Counted from the first letter of the stretch, positions 55,564 through 63,871 are shown. The stretch: DNA of 64,000 nt from Streptomyces antioxidans (GCF_000968685.2 NZ_LAKD02000101.1:1-64000); one strand, 5' to 3'. Numbers and translations: made by a program. The notes: generated by a model not told the origin, from the letters alone.

Positions 55564-56223
55564 GTGGAATTGGCTTATTACTCGGATCTCGCCGTGCGCC
55601 TGGTCAACAGCGAGGAGCCGAGCCGCGGCACCGACACCCTGACCTCGGTGGAAGCCGTACGGGCGCTCTTCGGCGAGAGTCAGCAGGCCCGGCGGACGAC
55701 CGACGCGGATGTCACCCGGCTGAGGTCGGTCAGGGCCCGGCTGCGTGCGGTCTTCGAGGCGGCGGCGGGCGGCGACGAGGTGCTGGCGGTGGATCTGCTG
55801 AACGCGCTGCTCATCGAGTTCCCGGTCAGTCCGCAGATTTCCGGCCATGAGACCCGCGACGAGGACGGCCGCCCCGATTGGCATATGCATATCGCGGACT
55901 ACGCCGCCAACGCGGGCGCGGGCTACGCCGCGACCGCCTCGATGGGCCTGGCCTTCCACCTCACCGAGCTGGGCGCCGACCGGCTGGGCATCTGTGAGGC
56001 GTCACCCTGTCGTAACGCCTATCTCGACACATCGACAAATCGTTCCCGGCGCTACTGCTCGGACCGCTGCGCCACCCGCGCCAATGTGGCCGCCTACCGC
56101 GCCCGCAAACGCCTGGACGCCGAGCGGACGGCCGGCGCCGAGCGCAGCCGCCGCCAGGACCGCGAACCCACGGGCCGTACGGCGGACACCGCCCAGGAGA
56201 CCAGCCGGGCCATCGACCGCTGA
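55564..56223 (+). CDS. CGNR zinc-finger (ABATE-domain) putative regulator
   Basis: A 219-residue protein with an N-terminal ABATE domain (YYSDLAVRLVNSEEP) and a C-terminal CGNR-type zinc finger: CEASPCRNAYLDTSTN, RSRRYCSDRCATRANVAAYR, with four Cys to bind Zn. The C-terminal 30 residues are charged and overlap the end of sodX on the opposite strand by 130 bases. GTG start with AAGGA upstream. CGNR proteins are presumed transcription regulators; it is a stable neighbour of sodN/sodX in Streptomyces as I recall. Its target is unknown. Confidence 0.88.
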   Translation: MELAYYSDLAVRLVNSEEPSRGTDTLTSVEAVRALFGESQQARRTTDADVTRLRSVRARLRAVFEAAAGGDEVLAVDLLNALLIEFPVSPQISGHETRDEDGRPDWHMHIADYAANAGAGYAATASMGLAFHLTELGADRLGICEASPCRNAYLDTSTNRSRRYCSDRCATRANVAAYRARKRLDAERTAGAERSRRQDREPTGRTADTAQETSRAIDR

Positions 56224-56588
56224 CCACCGCGCCCGGCGCTCCGCGGCGGCCGCAGCCGCACCCAGGCCCGGGCCACCACCAGCTCGTCCGGCACGACGCC
56301 GAACTCCCGGCTGTCGTTCTCCACATACGGGTTGTCACCCATGACCCACCAGCCGCCCTCGCGCCGCTCCACCGCGCGCTTGACGATCAACAGATCCTGC
56401 CGGAACGGATGGCGCAAAACCACCACATCCCCCGGCCGTACGGGCGCGCCGTAGCGCACCACCAGCTGGTCGCCGGGGTACAGCGTCGGCTGCATCGACG
56501 GGTTGTACACCTCCGCGAGCCCGATCCGCAGCAGTCCGCGCTGATCGCGGTCCGGCTCCTGCCCGCGATCGCCCAGCTGCTCCCGCAT
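56094..56588 (-). CDS. sodX: SodX signal-peptidase-like maturation protease of Ni-SOD
   Basis: A 164-residue S24/S26-type peptidase: catalytic Ser31 in YNPSMQPTL, general-base Lys70 in LLIVKRAVER and the MGDNPYVENDSREFG box (84-95). SodX is required to remove the 14-residue leader of SodN so that the nickel hook can form. There is no transmembrane anchor, fitting a cytoplasmic processing role. The ATG at 56588 follows CGGAGGTG. It is divergent from sodN. The last 43 codons read antisense to the CGNR gene and are basic and poorly structured, so the tail is probably not functional. Confidence 0.9.
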   Translation of the reverse strand: MREQLGDRGQEPDRDQRGLLRIGLAEVYNPSMQPTLYPGDQLVVRYGAPVRPGDVVVLRHPFRQDLLIVKRAVERREGGWWVMGDNPYVENDSREFGVVPDELVVARAWVRLRPPRSAGRGGQRSMARLVSWAVSAVRPVGSRSWRRLRSAPAVRSASRRLRAR

Positions 56589-56748
56589 CACGGCACCTCC
56601 GGTCCTCACCCTGCACCCCTCACGATCCCAGGCATTCCAGCCCGGCACTGGACTTTTGACCTAAGCCCCCCGGGGCACCCGAGAAAAGCCTTCCCTCACG
56701 GAGTAATCTCGCACCTGAGAAGACGATCACGAATGGAAGGACAGCTCT

Positions 56749-57144
56749 ATGCTCTCCCGCCTGTTCGCCCCCAAGGTTCAGGTCAGTGCCCACTGCGACC
56801 TGCCCTGCGGTGTGTACGACCCGGCCCAGGCCCGCATCGAAGCCGAGTCCGTCAAGGCCATCCAGGAGAAGTACCAGGCCAACGAGGACCCGCACTTCCG
56901 CGCCCGCGCCACCACCATCAAGGAGGAGCGCGCGGAGCTCGCCAAGCACCACATCTCGGTGCTGTGGAGCGACTACTTCAAGCCCCCGCACTTCGAGAAG
57001 TACCCCGAGCTGCACCAGCTGGTCAACGACACCCTCAAGGCCCTGAGCGCGGCCAAGGGCTCGACCGACCCGGCCACCGGACAGAAGGCCCTGGACTACA
57101 TCGCCCAGATCGACAAGATCTTCTGGGAGACCAAGAAGGGCTGA
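56749..57144 (+). CDS. sodN: Nickel-containing superoxide dismutase precursor
   Basis: A 131-residue Ni-SOD precursor. The leader MLSRLFAPKVQVSA (1-14) precedes the mature N-terminus HCDLPCGVYDPAQ, whose His1, Cys2 and Cys6 bind nickel; the rest is a four-helix bundle (KAIQEKYQANEDPHFRARAT). It converts superoxide to O2 and H2O2 in the cytoplasm. AAGGA precedes the ATG. The 160-bp gap to divergent sodX should hold both promoters. In S. coelicolor nickel and Nur govern the SOD switch. A hairpin ends the transcript. Confidence 0.98.
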   Translation: MLSRLFAPKVQVSAHCDLPCGVYDPAQARIEAESVKAIQEKYQANEDPHFRARATTIKEERAELAKHHISVLWSDYFKPPHFEKYPELHQLVNDTLKALSAAKGSTDPATGQKALDYIAQIDKIFWETKKG

Positions 57145-57208
57145 CCCCGCCCTTCCCCAGCACCACCAGACCGCACCCGAGCCGCCCCGAGTGGCCCGGG
57201 TGCGGTCT
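57130..57208 (+). ncRNA. sodN 3' UTR with terminator, possible s-SodF RNA
   Basis: GACCGCACCCG (57169-57179) pairs with CGGGTGCGGTC (57197-57207), followed by TTCTTCGTT: a strong terminator. In S. coelicolor a roughly 90-nt stable RNA, s-SodF, is cut from the sodN 3' UTR and silences sodF. The same position and length are available here, but the sodF target sequence is outside the window, so this is inference. Confidence 0.5.
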
Positions 57209-57258
57209 TCTTCGTTGTGAATGTGCTTGCCGGGCGCCGGGGTTGAAGCGGCGGCGCC

Positions 57259-57819
57259 TCATCCCGGCGGGCTGATGCCCGTCACGGTCAGGTGCAGCAG
57301 GCGGGTCGCCTCGGTGGCGGGGTCGGGGTGGTGTTGGGCGGCCAGGGCGATGCCCGCGATCAGGGTGACCAGGTCGACCGGGGTCACGCCGGGGGGTACC
57401 GCACCGGCCTGCTCGGCTCGTCGTAGGAGGGGTTCGCCGGCCTCGGCGAGGGGGGTTACGCAGGGGTTCGCGTGGTCCGGGTCGAGTTCCCCGGCCCGTA
57501 GGAGTGCGGTGGCCAGGCCCTGCACCGTGGCGGAGTAGACGGTGAGGGCGCCCAGCCAGTCCAGCAGGGCGGCCCGGATGTCGTCCGCCTCCGACAGCTC
57601 GTGGGCGCGGGTGGCCAGGGCTTGGATGCGTTCGCGGAAGACCGCTTCCAGCAGGGCGTGCCGGGTGGGGAAGTGGCGGCGCACGGTGGCCGAGCCGACT
57701 CCGGCGGTGCGGGCGATCTGTTCCAGTGAGGCGTCGGCGCCGTGGGTGGCGACCTCCTCCTCGGCGACGGCGAGGATGCGCGCGTAGTTGCGCCGGGCGT
57801 CCGCGCGCTGGGCGGGCAT
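57259..57819 (-). CDS. TetR-family regulator of the NmrA-like gene
   Basis: A 186-residue TetR protein: RRNYARILAVAEEEVATHG, ASLEQIARTAGVGSATVRRH and FPTRHALLEAVF form the DNA-binding domain. The C-terminal domain is of the AcrR/SbtR type (ALLDWLGALTVYSATVQGLAT). It is divergent from the NmrA-like reductase with 132 bp between, and that gap holds two direct 15-bp copies. Repression of the reductase gene is the usual arrangement. The ligand is unknown. Confidence 0.9.
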   Translation of the reverse strand: MPAQRADARRNYARILAVAEEEVATHGADASLEQIARTAGVGSATVRRHFPTRHALLEAVFRERIQALATRAHELSEADDIRAALLDWLGALTVYSATVQGLATALLRAGELDPDHANPCVTPLAEAGEPLLRRAEQAGAVPPGVTPVDLVTLIAGIALAAQHHPDPATEATRLLHLTVTGISPPG

Positions 57820-57838
57820 GGCGTCACCTCCGGGTTGC

Positions 57839-57887
57839 TAAGTGGCGGGGCCCTCCGTATCGTACCGAGTGATAAGTGGCGGGGCCC
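57839..57887. promoter_or_regulatory. Paired 15-bp direct repeats in TetR/NmrA promoter
   Basis: TAAGTGGCGGGGCCC occurs at 57839-57853 and again at 57873-57887, 34 bp apart. The position between the divergent TetR and reductase genes suggests an operator. Confidence 0.6.
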
Positions 57888-57951
57888 GCCGTTTGGTCTT
57901 TCCAGTCGACTTGTCGATGAGTCGATTTCCTTCTGCCCGAGGAGCTGCAGC

Positions 57952-58887
57952 ATGACCGTGGAACCCCCGACCTCCGCCCCCGTCCTCGTCACCGGTGCCA
58001 CCGGGCAGCAGGGCGGCGCCACCGCCCGCGCCCTGCTCTCCGCTGGCGTTCCGGTGCGGGCCCTGGTCCGCGATCCGTCCGGCGAGCGGGCCAGGGCCGT
58101 GGCGGCGCTCGGTGCCGAGCTGGTCACCGGCGATCTGCTCGACCTCGGCTCGGTGCGGCGGGCCGCCGAGGGGGCGCGTGCCGTCTTCTCGATCCAGATG
58201 CCCGATATGAACGATCTCCAGGGCGACTCCGAGTGGATCCAGGGCCGGAACCTGATCGAGGCCGCGCGGGACGCGGGGGTGGCCCACTTCGTGCACACCT
58301 CCGTCTCAGGCGCCGGGCAGCACCACACCGCGCCCGGCTGGGCCGAGGGCCGCTGGGCGGCGATGGAGCACTACTTCGCGACCAAGAGCGGCCTCCAGGA
58401 CCGGGTCCGGGAGGCGGGCTTCCGCCACTGGACGCTCCTCAAGCCCGCCTTCTTCATGGAGAACTTCCTGTCCCTGCTCCCGAACGGCCCCGAGGGCGGC
58501 CTGGCCACCGTCCTCGAGCCCGGCACCAAACTCTCCCTCATCGCCGTCGCCGACATCGGTACGGCCGCCGCCGCGGCCATCGCCGAGCCGGAGCGGTTCC
58601 ACGAGGTCGAGCTGGAACTGGCGGGCGACCACATGACCATGACCCGGGTCGCCGAGGTCCTGTCCGAGGTCACGGGCACCACGCTGACCGCCCCGTCCAT
58701 GACCGTGGACGAAGCGCTCGCCGCCGGGATGCCGGAGTGGGGCCTCGGGCACGAGTGGCTGAACGCGGTCGACCAGCCCGCCCGTCCCGAGTTCGCGCGG
58801 GCCCTCGGTCTCCCGCTCACCGGCTTCGCCGAATGGGCCCGGCGCCATCTGCGGCCCGCACGGCCCGCGCGCCCCGCAGTGGTCTGA
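57952..58887 (+). CDS. NmrA-like NAD(P)-binding protein
   Basis: A 311-residue atypical SDR of the NmrA/HSCARG type. Cofactor motif VLVTGATGQQGGATARAL, RALVRDPSGERA, and AHFVHTSVSGAGQHH where a Ser-Val-Ser replaces the classical catalytic strand. No Tyr-x3-Lys active site is clear. Such proteins are redox sensors or quinone reductases (QOR2-like). The ATG at 57952 has GAGGAG upstream. Divergent from the TetR gene and probably controlled by it. Confidence 0.88.
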   Translation: MTVEPPTSAPVLVTGATGQQGGATARALLSAGVPVRALVRDPSGERARAVAALGAELVTGDLLDLGSVRRAAEGARAVFSIQMPDMNDLQGDSEWIQGRNLIEAARDAGVAHFVHTSVSGAGQHHTAPGWAEGRWAAMEHYFATKSGLQDRVREAGFRHWTLLKPAFFMENFLSLLPNGPEGGLATVLEPGTKLSLIAVADIGTAAAAAIAEPERFHEVELELAGDHMTMTRVAEVLSEVTGTTLTAPSMTVDEALAAGMPEWGLGHEWLNAVDQPARPEFARALGLPLTGFAEWARRHLRPARPARPAVV

Positions 58888-58906
58888 TCCGGGCGGCGGC
58901 CACCGT

Positions 58907-59005
58907 GGTCCGCATGGCCTGAATGGTCTGAATGGTTCGCATGGCCCGTACGGGTCGTACGGCTCGCACCGCCTGCACGGCTCGTACGGCTCGCATGGCC
59001 CCACG
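58907..59005. repeat. Array of eleven degenerate 9-bp repeats upstream of phosphatase gene
   Basis: Eleven consecutive 9-mers of the form GGCTCGTAC / GGTTCGCAT / GGTCTGAAT without indels. It starts 19 bp after the NmrA-like stop and ends 149 bp before the phosphatase ATG. A related array follows that gene at 61596. Confidence 0.85.
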
Positions 59006-59154
59006 GCTCGCGGACAGCCGACCCGCACGCTCCCCAAGGCATCCCTCCCGCCCCCTCCGGTCCCGAGCCGTGGTTGATGCCCGGACCGGAGTGGACCAGG
59101 CTGGAAGGGAGCCCTGGTGGACGGACCCGGTGCCGTCCCGGAGGGATGGCGAGG

Positions 59155-61602
59155 ATGAAGCGCCACGACGGCGGCCCCGCGCAAGAGCGGGACGGCTTCG
59201 AGGAAACGGATACCGCACGAGCCACCGTCAGCGATGACGGGACGCTGACCAGCTGGAACGAGGGCGCCCGTCGGCTGCTCGGGTATCCGTCCGCCGATGT
59301 CGTGGGGCGGCCCGCCGCCGAGCTGCTGGCCGATCCGGGCCGCGCGACCGGCATCGGGGCCCGCCGTGCCCGCGCCCGGCTGACCCGTTGGCACGGGACC
59401 GTGGCCCTGCGCCACCGGGACGGCCGCGAGGTGCCCGTACCGCTGCTGGCGCACCGCAGACGGCCGGAGGGCGACTGGCTGCTGGTGACCGCGGCACCCC
59501 GGGCCGAGCAGCCCCCCGAGTCGTGGAACGACGCGCTGATGCGACGGGCCTACGCCCAGTCGCCCTGCCCCATGGCGATCTACGACGCCGATATGCGGCT
59601 GCGCAAGGTGAACGCCGAGATGGTCCGCGTCATCGGCCTCCCCGAGGCGGAGATCCGCGGTCTGCGGCTGTCGGAGATCAAGGGCAAGCTCCAGAGCGAA
59701 CGGCTCGAAGCGGCCATGCGCCACGTGCTGGCCACCGGCGAGCCGCGCGAGGTGGAGACGCATCTGCGCACCGGCGGCGGCGAGTCCGAGGAGCAGGCCT
59801 GGTCGGCCCAGTTCGCCCCGCTGCGGGCGAGGGACGGGCAGGTGTACGCGGTCTGCATGGCGGCCCACGACGTCACCGATCAGTATCTGGCCCGCCAGCG
59901 GCTGCTGCTGCTGAGCGAGGCCAGTGAACGGATCGGCTCCACCCTCGACATCGACCACACCGCCCAGGAGCTCGCCGACGTCTGCGTACCCCGGCTGGCC
60001 GACTACACCAGCATCGACCTGCTGGACCGGCTGACCCAGGAGGAGGAGCTGCCGTCCGGGCCGCTCGCCGATCCGGTGGTACTGCGCCGCGCCGCCCGGC
60101 AGTCCAGCTACGAGGGCTGCCCCGAGTCCGTGGTGCCGGTGGGCATGGTGGACACCTACCCGAAGGTCTCGCCGATGGCCGAATGCCTGGTGGCGGGGCA
60201 GCCCATCATCCACGCGTCCGCCGACCCCGAGATCGCCGAGTGGGGTGCGCTGAAGCCCGAGCGCGCCCGGGCGATCCAGCGGTTCGGCATCCACTCGATC
60301 ATGTCGGTGCCGATCCGGGCGCGGGGGACGACGCTCGGGGTGGCGGTGTTCGCCCGCCACCGCACCCCCGAGGCGTTCACCCAGGACGATGTGGTGCTGG
60401 CCGAGGAGATCACCACCCGGGCCGCCGTCTGCGTGGACAACGCCCGCCGCTTCACCCGCGAGCGCGCCACCGCCCTGGCGCTCCAGCGCAGCCTGCTGCC
60501 GCGGACCCTGCCCCAGCCGCCGGCCGTCGAGGTCGCCTCCCGCTATCTGCCCGCGGGCCCGTACGCGGGGGCGGGCGGGGACTGGTTCGACGTCGTCCCG
60601 CTCTCCGGGGCGCGGGTCGCGCTGGTGGTGGGCGATGTGGTCGGCCACGGCATCCAGGCGTCGGCCACCATGGGCCGGTTGCGTACGGCGGTCCGTACCC
60701 TCGCCGATGTCGATCTGCCGCCGGACGAGCTGCTCATCCACCTCGACGACCTGGTGATCCACCTGGCCGCGGAGACCGGGGCCGAGGAGGCCACCGGGGA
60801 TGTGGGGGCCACCTGTCTGTACGTGGTCTACGACCCGGTCTCGCACCACTGCTCGCTGGCCGCGGCCGGGCATCCCGCCCCGGCGCTGGCCAGGCCCGAC
60901 GGCTCCGTGGAGTTCCTTCCGGTGCCGCCCGGACCGCCGCTGGGGGTCGGCGGGCTGCCCTTCGAGGCGATGGAGACCGAGCTGCCCGAGGACGCCGTGC
61001 TCGCCCTCTACACCAACGGACTGCTGGGCGAGTGGGACCGCGATGTGGACGAGGCGCGCCTGCTGCTGGCCGACGCGCTGGCCGACGCGCTGGCCCGCCC
61101 CCGCGCCTCCCTGGGCGACACCTGCGACGCGGTGCTGCGGACGCTCCTCCCCGGCCAGGGCGTGCTGGACGACGTCGCGCTGCTGCTCGCCCGCACCCGC
61201 GCCCTGGACGCGGCGCACGTGGCGACCTGGGACGTGCCCGCCGACCCGGCGTGGGTGGCCCGGTCCCGCCGGAACGTGACGGAGCGGCTGACCGAATGGG
61301 GGCTCGCCGAGGCCGTCTCCACCACCGAGCTGGTCGTCAGCGAGCTGGTCACCAACGCCATCCGGCACGCCGCCCCGCCCATCCAGCTGCGGCTGATCCA
61401 TGACCACTCGCTGATCTGCGAGGTCACCGACTCCTCCAGCACCGCCCCGCATATGCGCCGCGCCCGCACCTTCGACGAGGGCGGTCGCGGGCTGCTGCTG
61501 GTCGCCCGGCTCAGCCAGCGCTGGGGAAGCCGCCCGACCGCCGACGGCAAGACGATCTGGTCGGAGCAGACGCTTCCGGTGGGGCTGGCCGCCCCGGGCT
61601 GA
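59155..61602 (+). CDS. PAS-GAF-PP2C (SpoIIE) phosphatase with HATPase_c domain
   Basis: An 815-residue soluble signalling protein. Two PAS domains (about 20-115, 130-245; TSWNEGARRLLGYPSADVVG, MAIYDADMRLRKVNAEMVRV), a GAF domain (about 255-440), a SpoIIE-type PP2C phosphatase (about 460-680; LQRSLLPRTLP, GGDWFDVVPL, VVGDVVGHGIQA, GVLDDVALLLAR) and an anti-sigma-like ATPase (about 690-805; ELVVSELVTNAIRHA, GGRGLLLVARL). It likely controls an anti-sigma/anti-anti-sigma switch in response to small ligands or redox. The usual YTDG metal Asp reads LYTNGL, an Asp to Asn change. ATG at 59155 preferred; ATG 59146 is too near the GGAGGG. Confidence 0.92.
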   Translation: MKRHDGGPAQERDGFEETDTARATVSDDGTLTSWNEGARRLLGYPSADVVGRPAAELLADPGRATGIGARRARARLTRWHGTVALRHRDGREVPVPLLAHRRRPEGDWLLVTAAPRAEQPPESWNDALMRRAYAQSPCPMAIYDADMRLRKVNAEMVRVIGLPEAEIRGLRLSEIKGKLQSERLEAAMRHVLATGEPREVETHLRTGGGESEEQAWSAQFAPLRARDGQVYAVCMAAHDVTDQYLARQRLLLLSEASERIGSTLDIDHTAQELADVCVPRLADYTSIDLLDRLTQEEELPSGPLADPVVLRRAARQSSYEGCPESVVPVGMVDTYPKVSPMAECLVAGQPIIHASADPEIAEWGALKPERARAIQRFGIHSIMSVPIRARGTTLGVAVFARHRTPEAFTQDDVVLAEEITTRAAVCVDNARRFTRERATALALQRSLLPRTLPQPPAVEVASRYLPAGPYAGAGGDWFDVVPLSGARVALVVGDVVGHGIQASATMGRLRTAVRTLADVDLPPDELLIHLDDLVIHLAAETGAEEATGDVGATCLYVVYDPVSHHCSLAAAGHPAPALARPDGSVEFLPVPPGPPLGVGGLPFEAMETELPEDAVLALYTNGLLGEWDRDVDEARLLLADALADALARPRASLGDTCDAVLRTLLPGQGVLDDVALLLARTRALDAAHVATWDVPADPAWVARSRRNVTERLTEWGLAEAVSTTELVVSELVTNAIRHAAPPIQLRLIHDHSLICEVTDSSSTAPHMRRARTFDEGGRGLLLVARLSQRWGSRPTADGKTIWSEQTLPVGLAAPG

Positions 61603-61658
61603 CCGGGCTGAACGGACCGATTGGGCTGATTGGACCGGCTGGACTGACTGCCTGAGCC
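61596..61658. repeat. Array of seven degenerate 9-bp repeats after phosphatase gene
   Basis: Seven consecutive 9-mers (GGGCTGACC, GGGCTGAAC, GGACCGATT, GGGCTGATT, GGACCGGCT, GGACTGACT, GCCTGAGCC). The first one includes the stop codon of the phosphatase gene. It is the same period as the array at 58907. Confidence 0.8.
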
Positions 61659-61663
61659 TGGCG

Positions 61664-62875
61664 CTACGAGACCTCGGCGGGTCCGGCGAGCCCCAGGATG
61701 TCGAGCTCATCGCGGGTCGGGGGCTTCTGCAAGCGCAGCAGCGGGCTCTCGTTGCGGACCAGCCACTGGCGGTACGCCACGCTCGCCCAGGCGATCTCGA
61801 AGTACGCGTCCGCCAGGTCGCCGAAGAGTGCGCCGACGTCGAGGGGCGCCGCACCGGCCGCCGTGGCGTCGACGTCAAGGGGCGGCGCACCAGCCGACGT
61901 CGCGTCGACACCGATGGGCGCACCGGCCGCCGTCGCGTCCGCCCCAAGGGCCGCACCGGCCGCCGTATCCGGGACGGGTCCGGCGGCACCGGTACGGACG
62001 ACCACCGGGTCCGGGGCGGATCCGTCGACGCCGTTACGGCCCGCCGGGCCAGCCCGTGAGGCCAGGAACAGCCGGACCGTCAGCGGATCGCCGTGCAGCG
62101 GGCGTACGGCCACGCCCTGGCGGGACCGCGCGGTGGGCTGACAGGGGGTGACCACCTCGCCCGAGGCGACCAGGTCGGCGGCGGTGAGGTAGTCCCCGTA
62201 GACCACCCGCGGATTGAGCCCCGCGGCGGCCAGCACCCGGCGCAGTCCGGGCCCCTCACCGTCCACGCTGGGGTCCACCATCCACTGGTCGGCGGCGAGT
62301 TCGGCGAGCCCCACCACGGGCCGCGCGGCGGCAGGGTGGGTTTCGGCCAGCGCCACGAACTGCGGCTCCCGCTCCACCAGCACCCGGCGCTCCACCCCCT
62401 CGGGCACCCGCAGCGGCGCGCCCTCGACCTCGTGGACGAAGGCGACGTCCAGCTGGTTGGCGGCGACCATCTGCAGCAACGCGTTGGCGGAGACGTCGAT
62501 GTGGATGGTGGTGTCTGCGACGGGGTAGCGGGCGCGGAGCCTGCGCAGCCAGCCGACCACGGCACGGCTGCTCGTGCTGCCGATGCGCAGCCGGGCGTCG
62601 GCGGTCTGCCCCGCCTCCAACTGGACCTCGCTGACGAGGGCGTTCATCTCGGCCACTATCGGCCGGGCGCGGCACAGCACGGACCGCCCCAGCGGGGTCG
62701 GCCTGCTGCCGGAGACCTCCCGCGAGAACAGCCGGCCGCCGATGGTGTTCTCGATGCGCCGGAGCTGAGTCGTCAAGGATGGCTGGGTCATGCCCAGTTG
62801 GCGCGCCGCCTTTCGTAGGCTGCCGGTGTCGGCTATGGCGCACAATGCACGGAGATGCCTCACCTCGAGCTCCAC
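61664..62875 (-). CDS. snpR: LysR-type regulator of the divergent protease (SnpR-like)
   Basis: A 403-residue LysR regulator. HTH: LRALCAIADTGSLRKAARQLG and MTQPSLTTQLRRIE; then the periplasmic-binding-type ligand domain (RLRIGSTSSRAVVGWLRRL). Near residues 300-345 it carries a low-complexity insertion with three copies of a D-A-T-x-A-G-A-x-P unit (ADATAAGAPI, VDATSAGAPPLD, VDATAAGAAPLD), absent from ordinary LysR proteins. The GTG at 62875 gives VELEVRHLRAL, the family start; GTG 62896 and 62863 are alternatives. In S. coelicolor and S. lividans SnpR activates the divergent snpA, the same arrangement as here. Confidence 0.87.
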   Translation of the reverse strand: MELEVRHLRALCAIADTGSLRKAARQLGMTQPSLTTQLRRIENTIGGRLFSREVSGSRPTPLGRSVLCRARPIVAEMNALVSEVQLEAGQTADARLRIGSTSSRAVVGWLRRLRARYPVADTTIHIDVSANALLQMVAANQLDVAFVHEVEGAPLRVPEGVERRVLVEREPQFVALAETHPAAARPVVGLAELAADQWMVDPSVDGEGPGLRRVLAAAGLNPRVVYGDYLTAADLVASGEVVTPCQPTARSRQGVAVRPLHGDPLTVRLFLASRAGPAGRNGVDGSAPDPVVVRTGAAGPVPDTAAGAALGADATAAGAPIGVDATSAGAPPLDVDATAAGAAPLDVGALFGDLADAYFEIAWASVAYRQWLVRNESPLLRLQKPPTRDELDILGLAGPAEVS

Positions 62876-63167
62876 GGCGGGAGCATAACTGCGCACTTAT
62901 CCGCCACACCAGACTCTGAAACCGCACCAACCCATATCGGAAACGGTCAATCGGTGGTCAGACACCGGTCAACGGGGTATCAAACACCGCTCGGCGGCCG
63001 GGCCCTGAGCGCCCGGCAGGGGATATGCCCTCGACCTATCACCAGTTGATATCTCCGCGTACGGCCGGTTCTCCTCAAGACTCTGCGTCAGCCAAGAGTT
63101 CATCCCACGGCCCCGGCCGCCACCCCACACGGTGACCGGGGCCCGAGGACGATGAGGAGCCCCCCAC
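62876..63167. promoter_or_regulatory. Divergent snpR-snpA control region
   Basis: 292 bp with lower GC than its surroundings. It contains GGTCAATCGGTGGTCA and CCGGTCAACGGGG (two GGTCAA copies, about 62945 and 62972) and TATCACCAGTTGATATC (63038-63054). LysR-type sites are loosely palindromic T-N11-A boxes; several fit, so I do not choose one. Confidence 0.4.
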
Positions 63168-63833
63168 ATGTCACTCCCCAAGCTGGCGCTGTCCGCGACG
63201 ATCGGCCTCGGCCTGGCGGTCTCCCTGTCCGCCATGCCCGCGTCCGCGGCCACGCCCGACCACTCCACGGCCCAGCGCGGCACCGCGGCCGCCGCCTACA
63301 CGGCGAGCGGCGAGGAGCGGGCCGACACCGACGCCTTCATCAAGGCCGTCATGAAGTCGGCGCTGGAGAAGCGGGCGAAGTCGCGCAGCGCGACCGCCGC
63401 CGTCACCGTCACCTACGACGCGAGCCAGGCCCCGACCTTCCAGTCGGTGATATCCCGCTCCACCCAGATCTGGAACTCCGCGGTGAGCAACGTGAAGCTG
63501 CAGGAGGGCAGCGGCGCGGACTTCACCTACCGCGAGGGCAATGACCCCCGGGGCTCGTACGCGAGCACCGACGGGCACGGCAGCGGCTATGTCTTCCTGG
63601 ACTACGCACAGAACCAGGAGTACGACTCGACCCGGGTCACCGCGCACGAGACCGGCCACGTGCTGGGTCTGCCGGACCACTACGAGGGTCCGTGCAGCGA
63701 GCTGATGTCCGGTGGCGGCCCCGGCACGTCCTGCACCAACTCGCAGCCGAACCAGGACGAGATCAGCCGCGTCAACCAGCTGTGGGCCAATGGCCTGGCC
63801 AAGCTCGAGAAGCAGCTGGCCAAGACCCACTGA
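63168..63833 (+). CDS. snpA: Snapalysin, secreted small neutral metalloprotease
   Basis: A 221-residue precursor of snapalysin (M7 family). Residues 1-28 are a Sec signal peptide (LALSATIGLGLAVSLSAMPA), about 29-77 a pro-region, then the small catalytic domain with HETGHVLGLPD (160-170): two His and an Asp bind zinc and Glu is the base. Two Cys pairs are visible in the C-terminal part (GPCSEL, GTSCTN). It degrades extracellular protein, for instance milk casein. ATG with AGGAG upstream. Divergent from snpR and followed by a strong terminator. Confidence 0.95.
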   Translation: MSLPKLALSATIGLGLAVSLSAMPASAATPDHSTAQRGTAAAAYTASGEERADTDAFIKAVMKSALEKRAKSRSATAAVTVTYDASQAPTFQSVISRSTQIWNSAVSNVKLQEGSGADFTYREGNDPRGSYASTDGHGSGYVFLDYAQNQEYDSTRVTAHETGHVLGLPDHYEGPCSELMSGGGPGTSCTNSQPNQDEISRVNQLWANGLAKLEKQLAKTH

Positions 63834-63871
63834 GTCCGCCGGACCCGCCGATCCACTGGATCAGGGCCTAA

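Noticed and set aside
58306..61989. A 1227-codon open frame antisense to the phosphatase gene
   Set aside because: It is Gly/Pro/Arg-rich and lacks any domain, while the other strand encodes ordered PAS, GAF, PP2C and ATPase motifs. Long antisense frames are normal at this GC.
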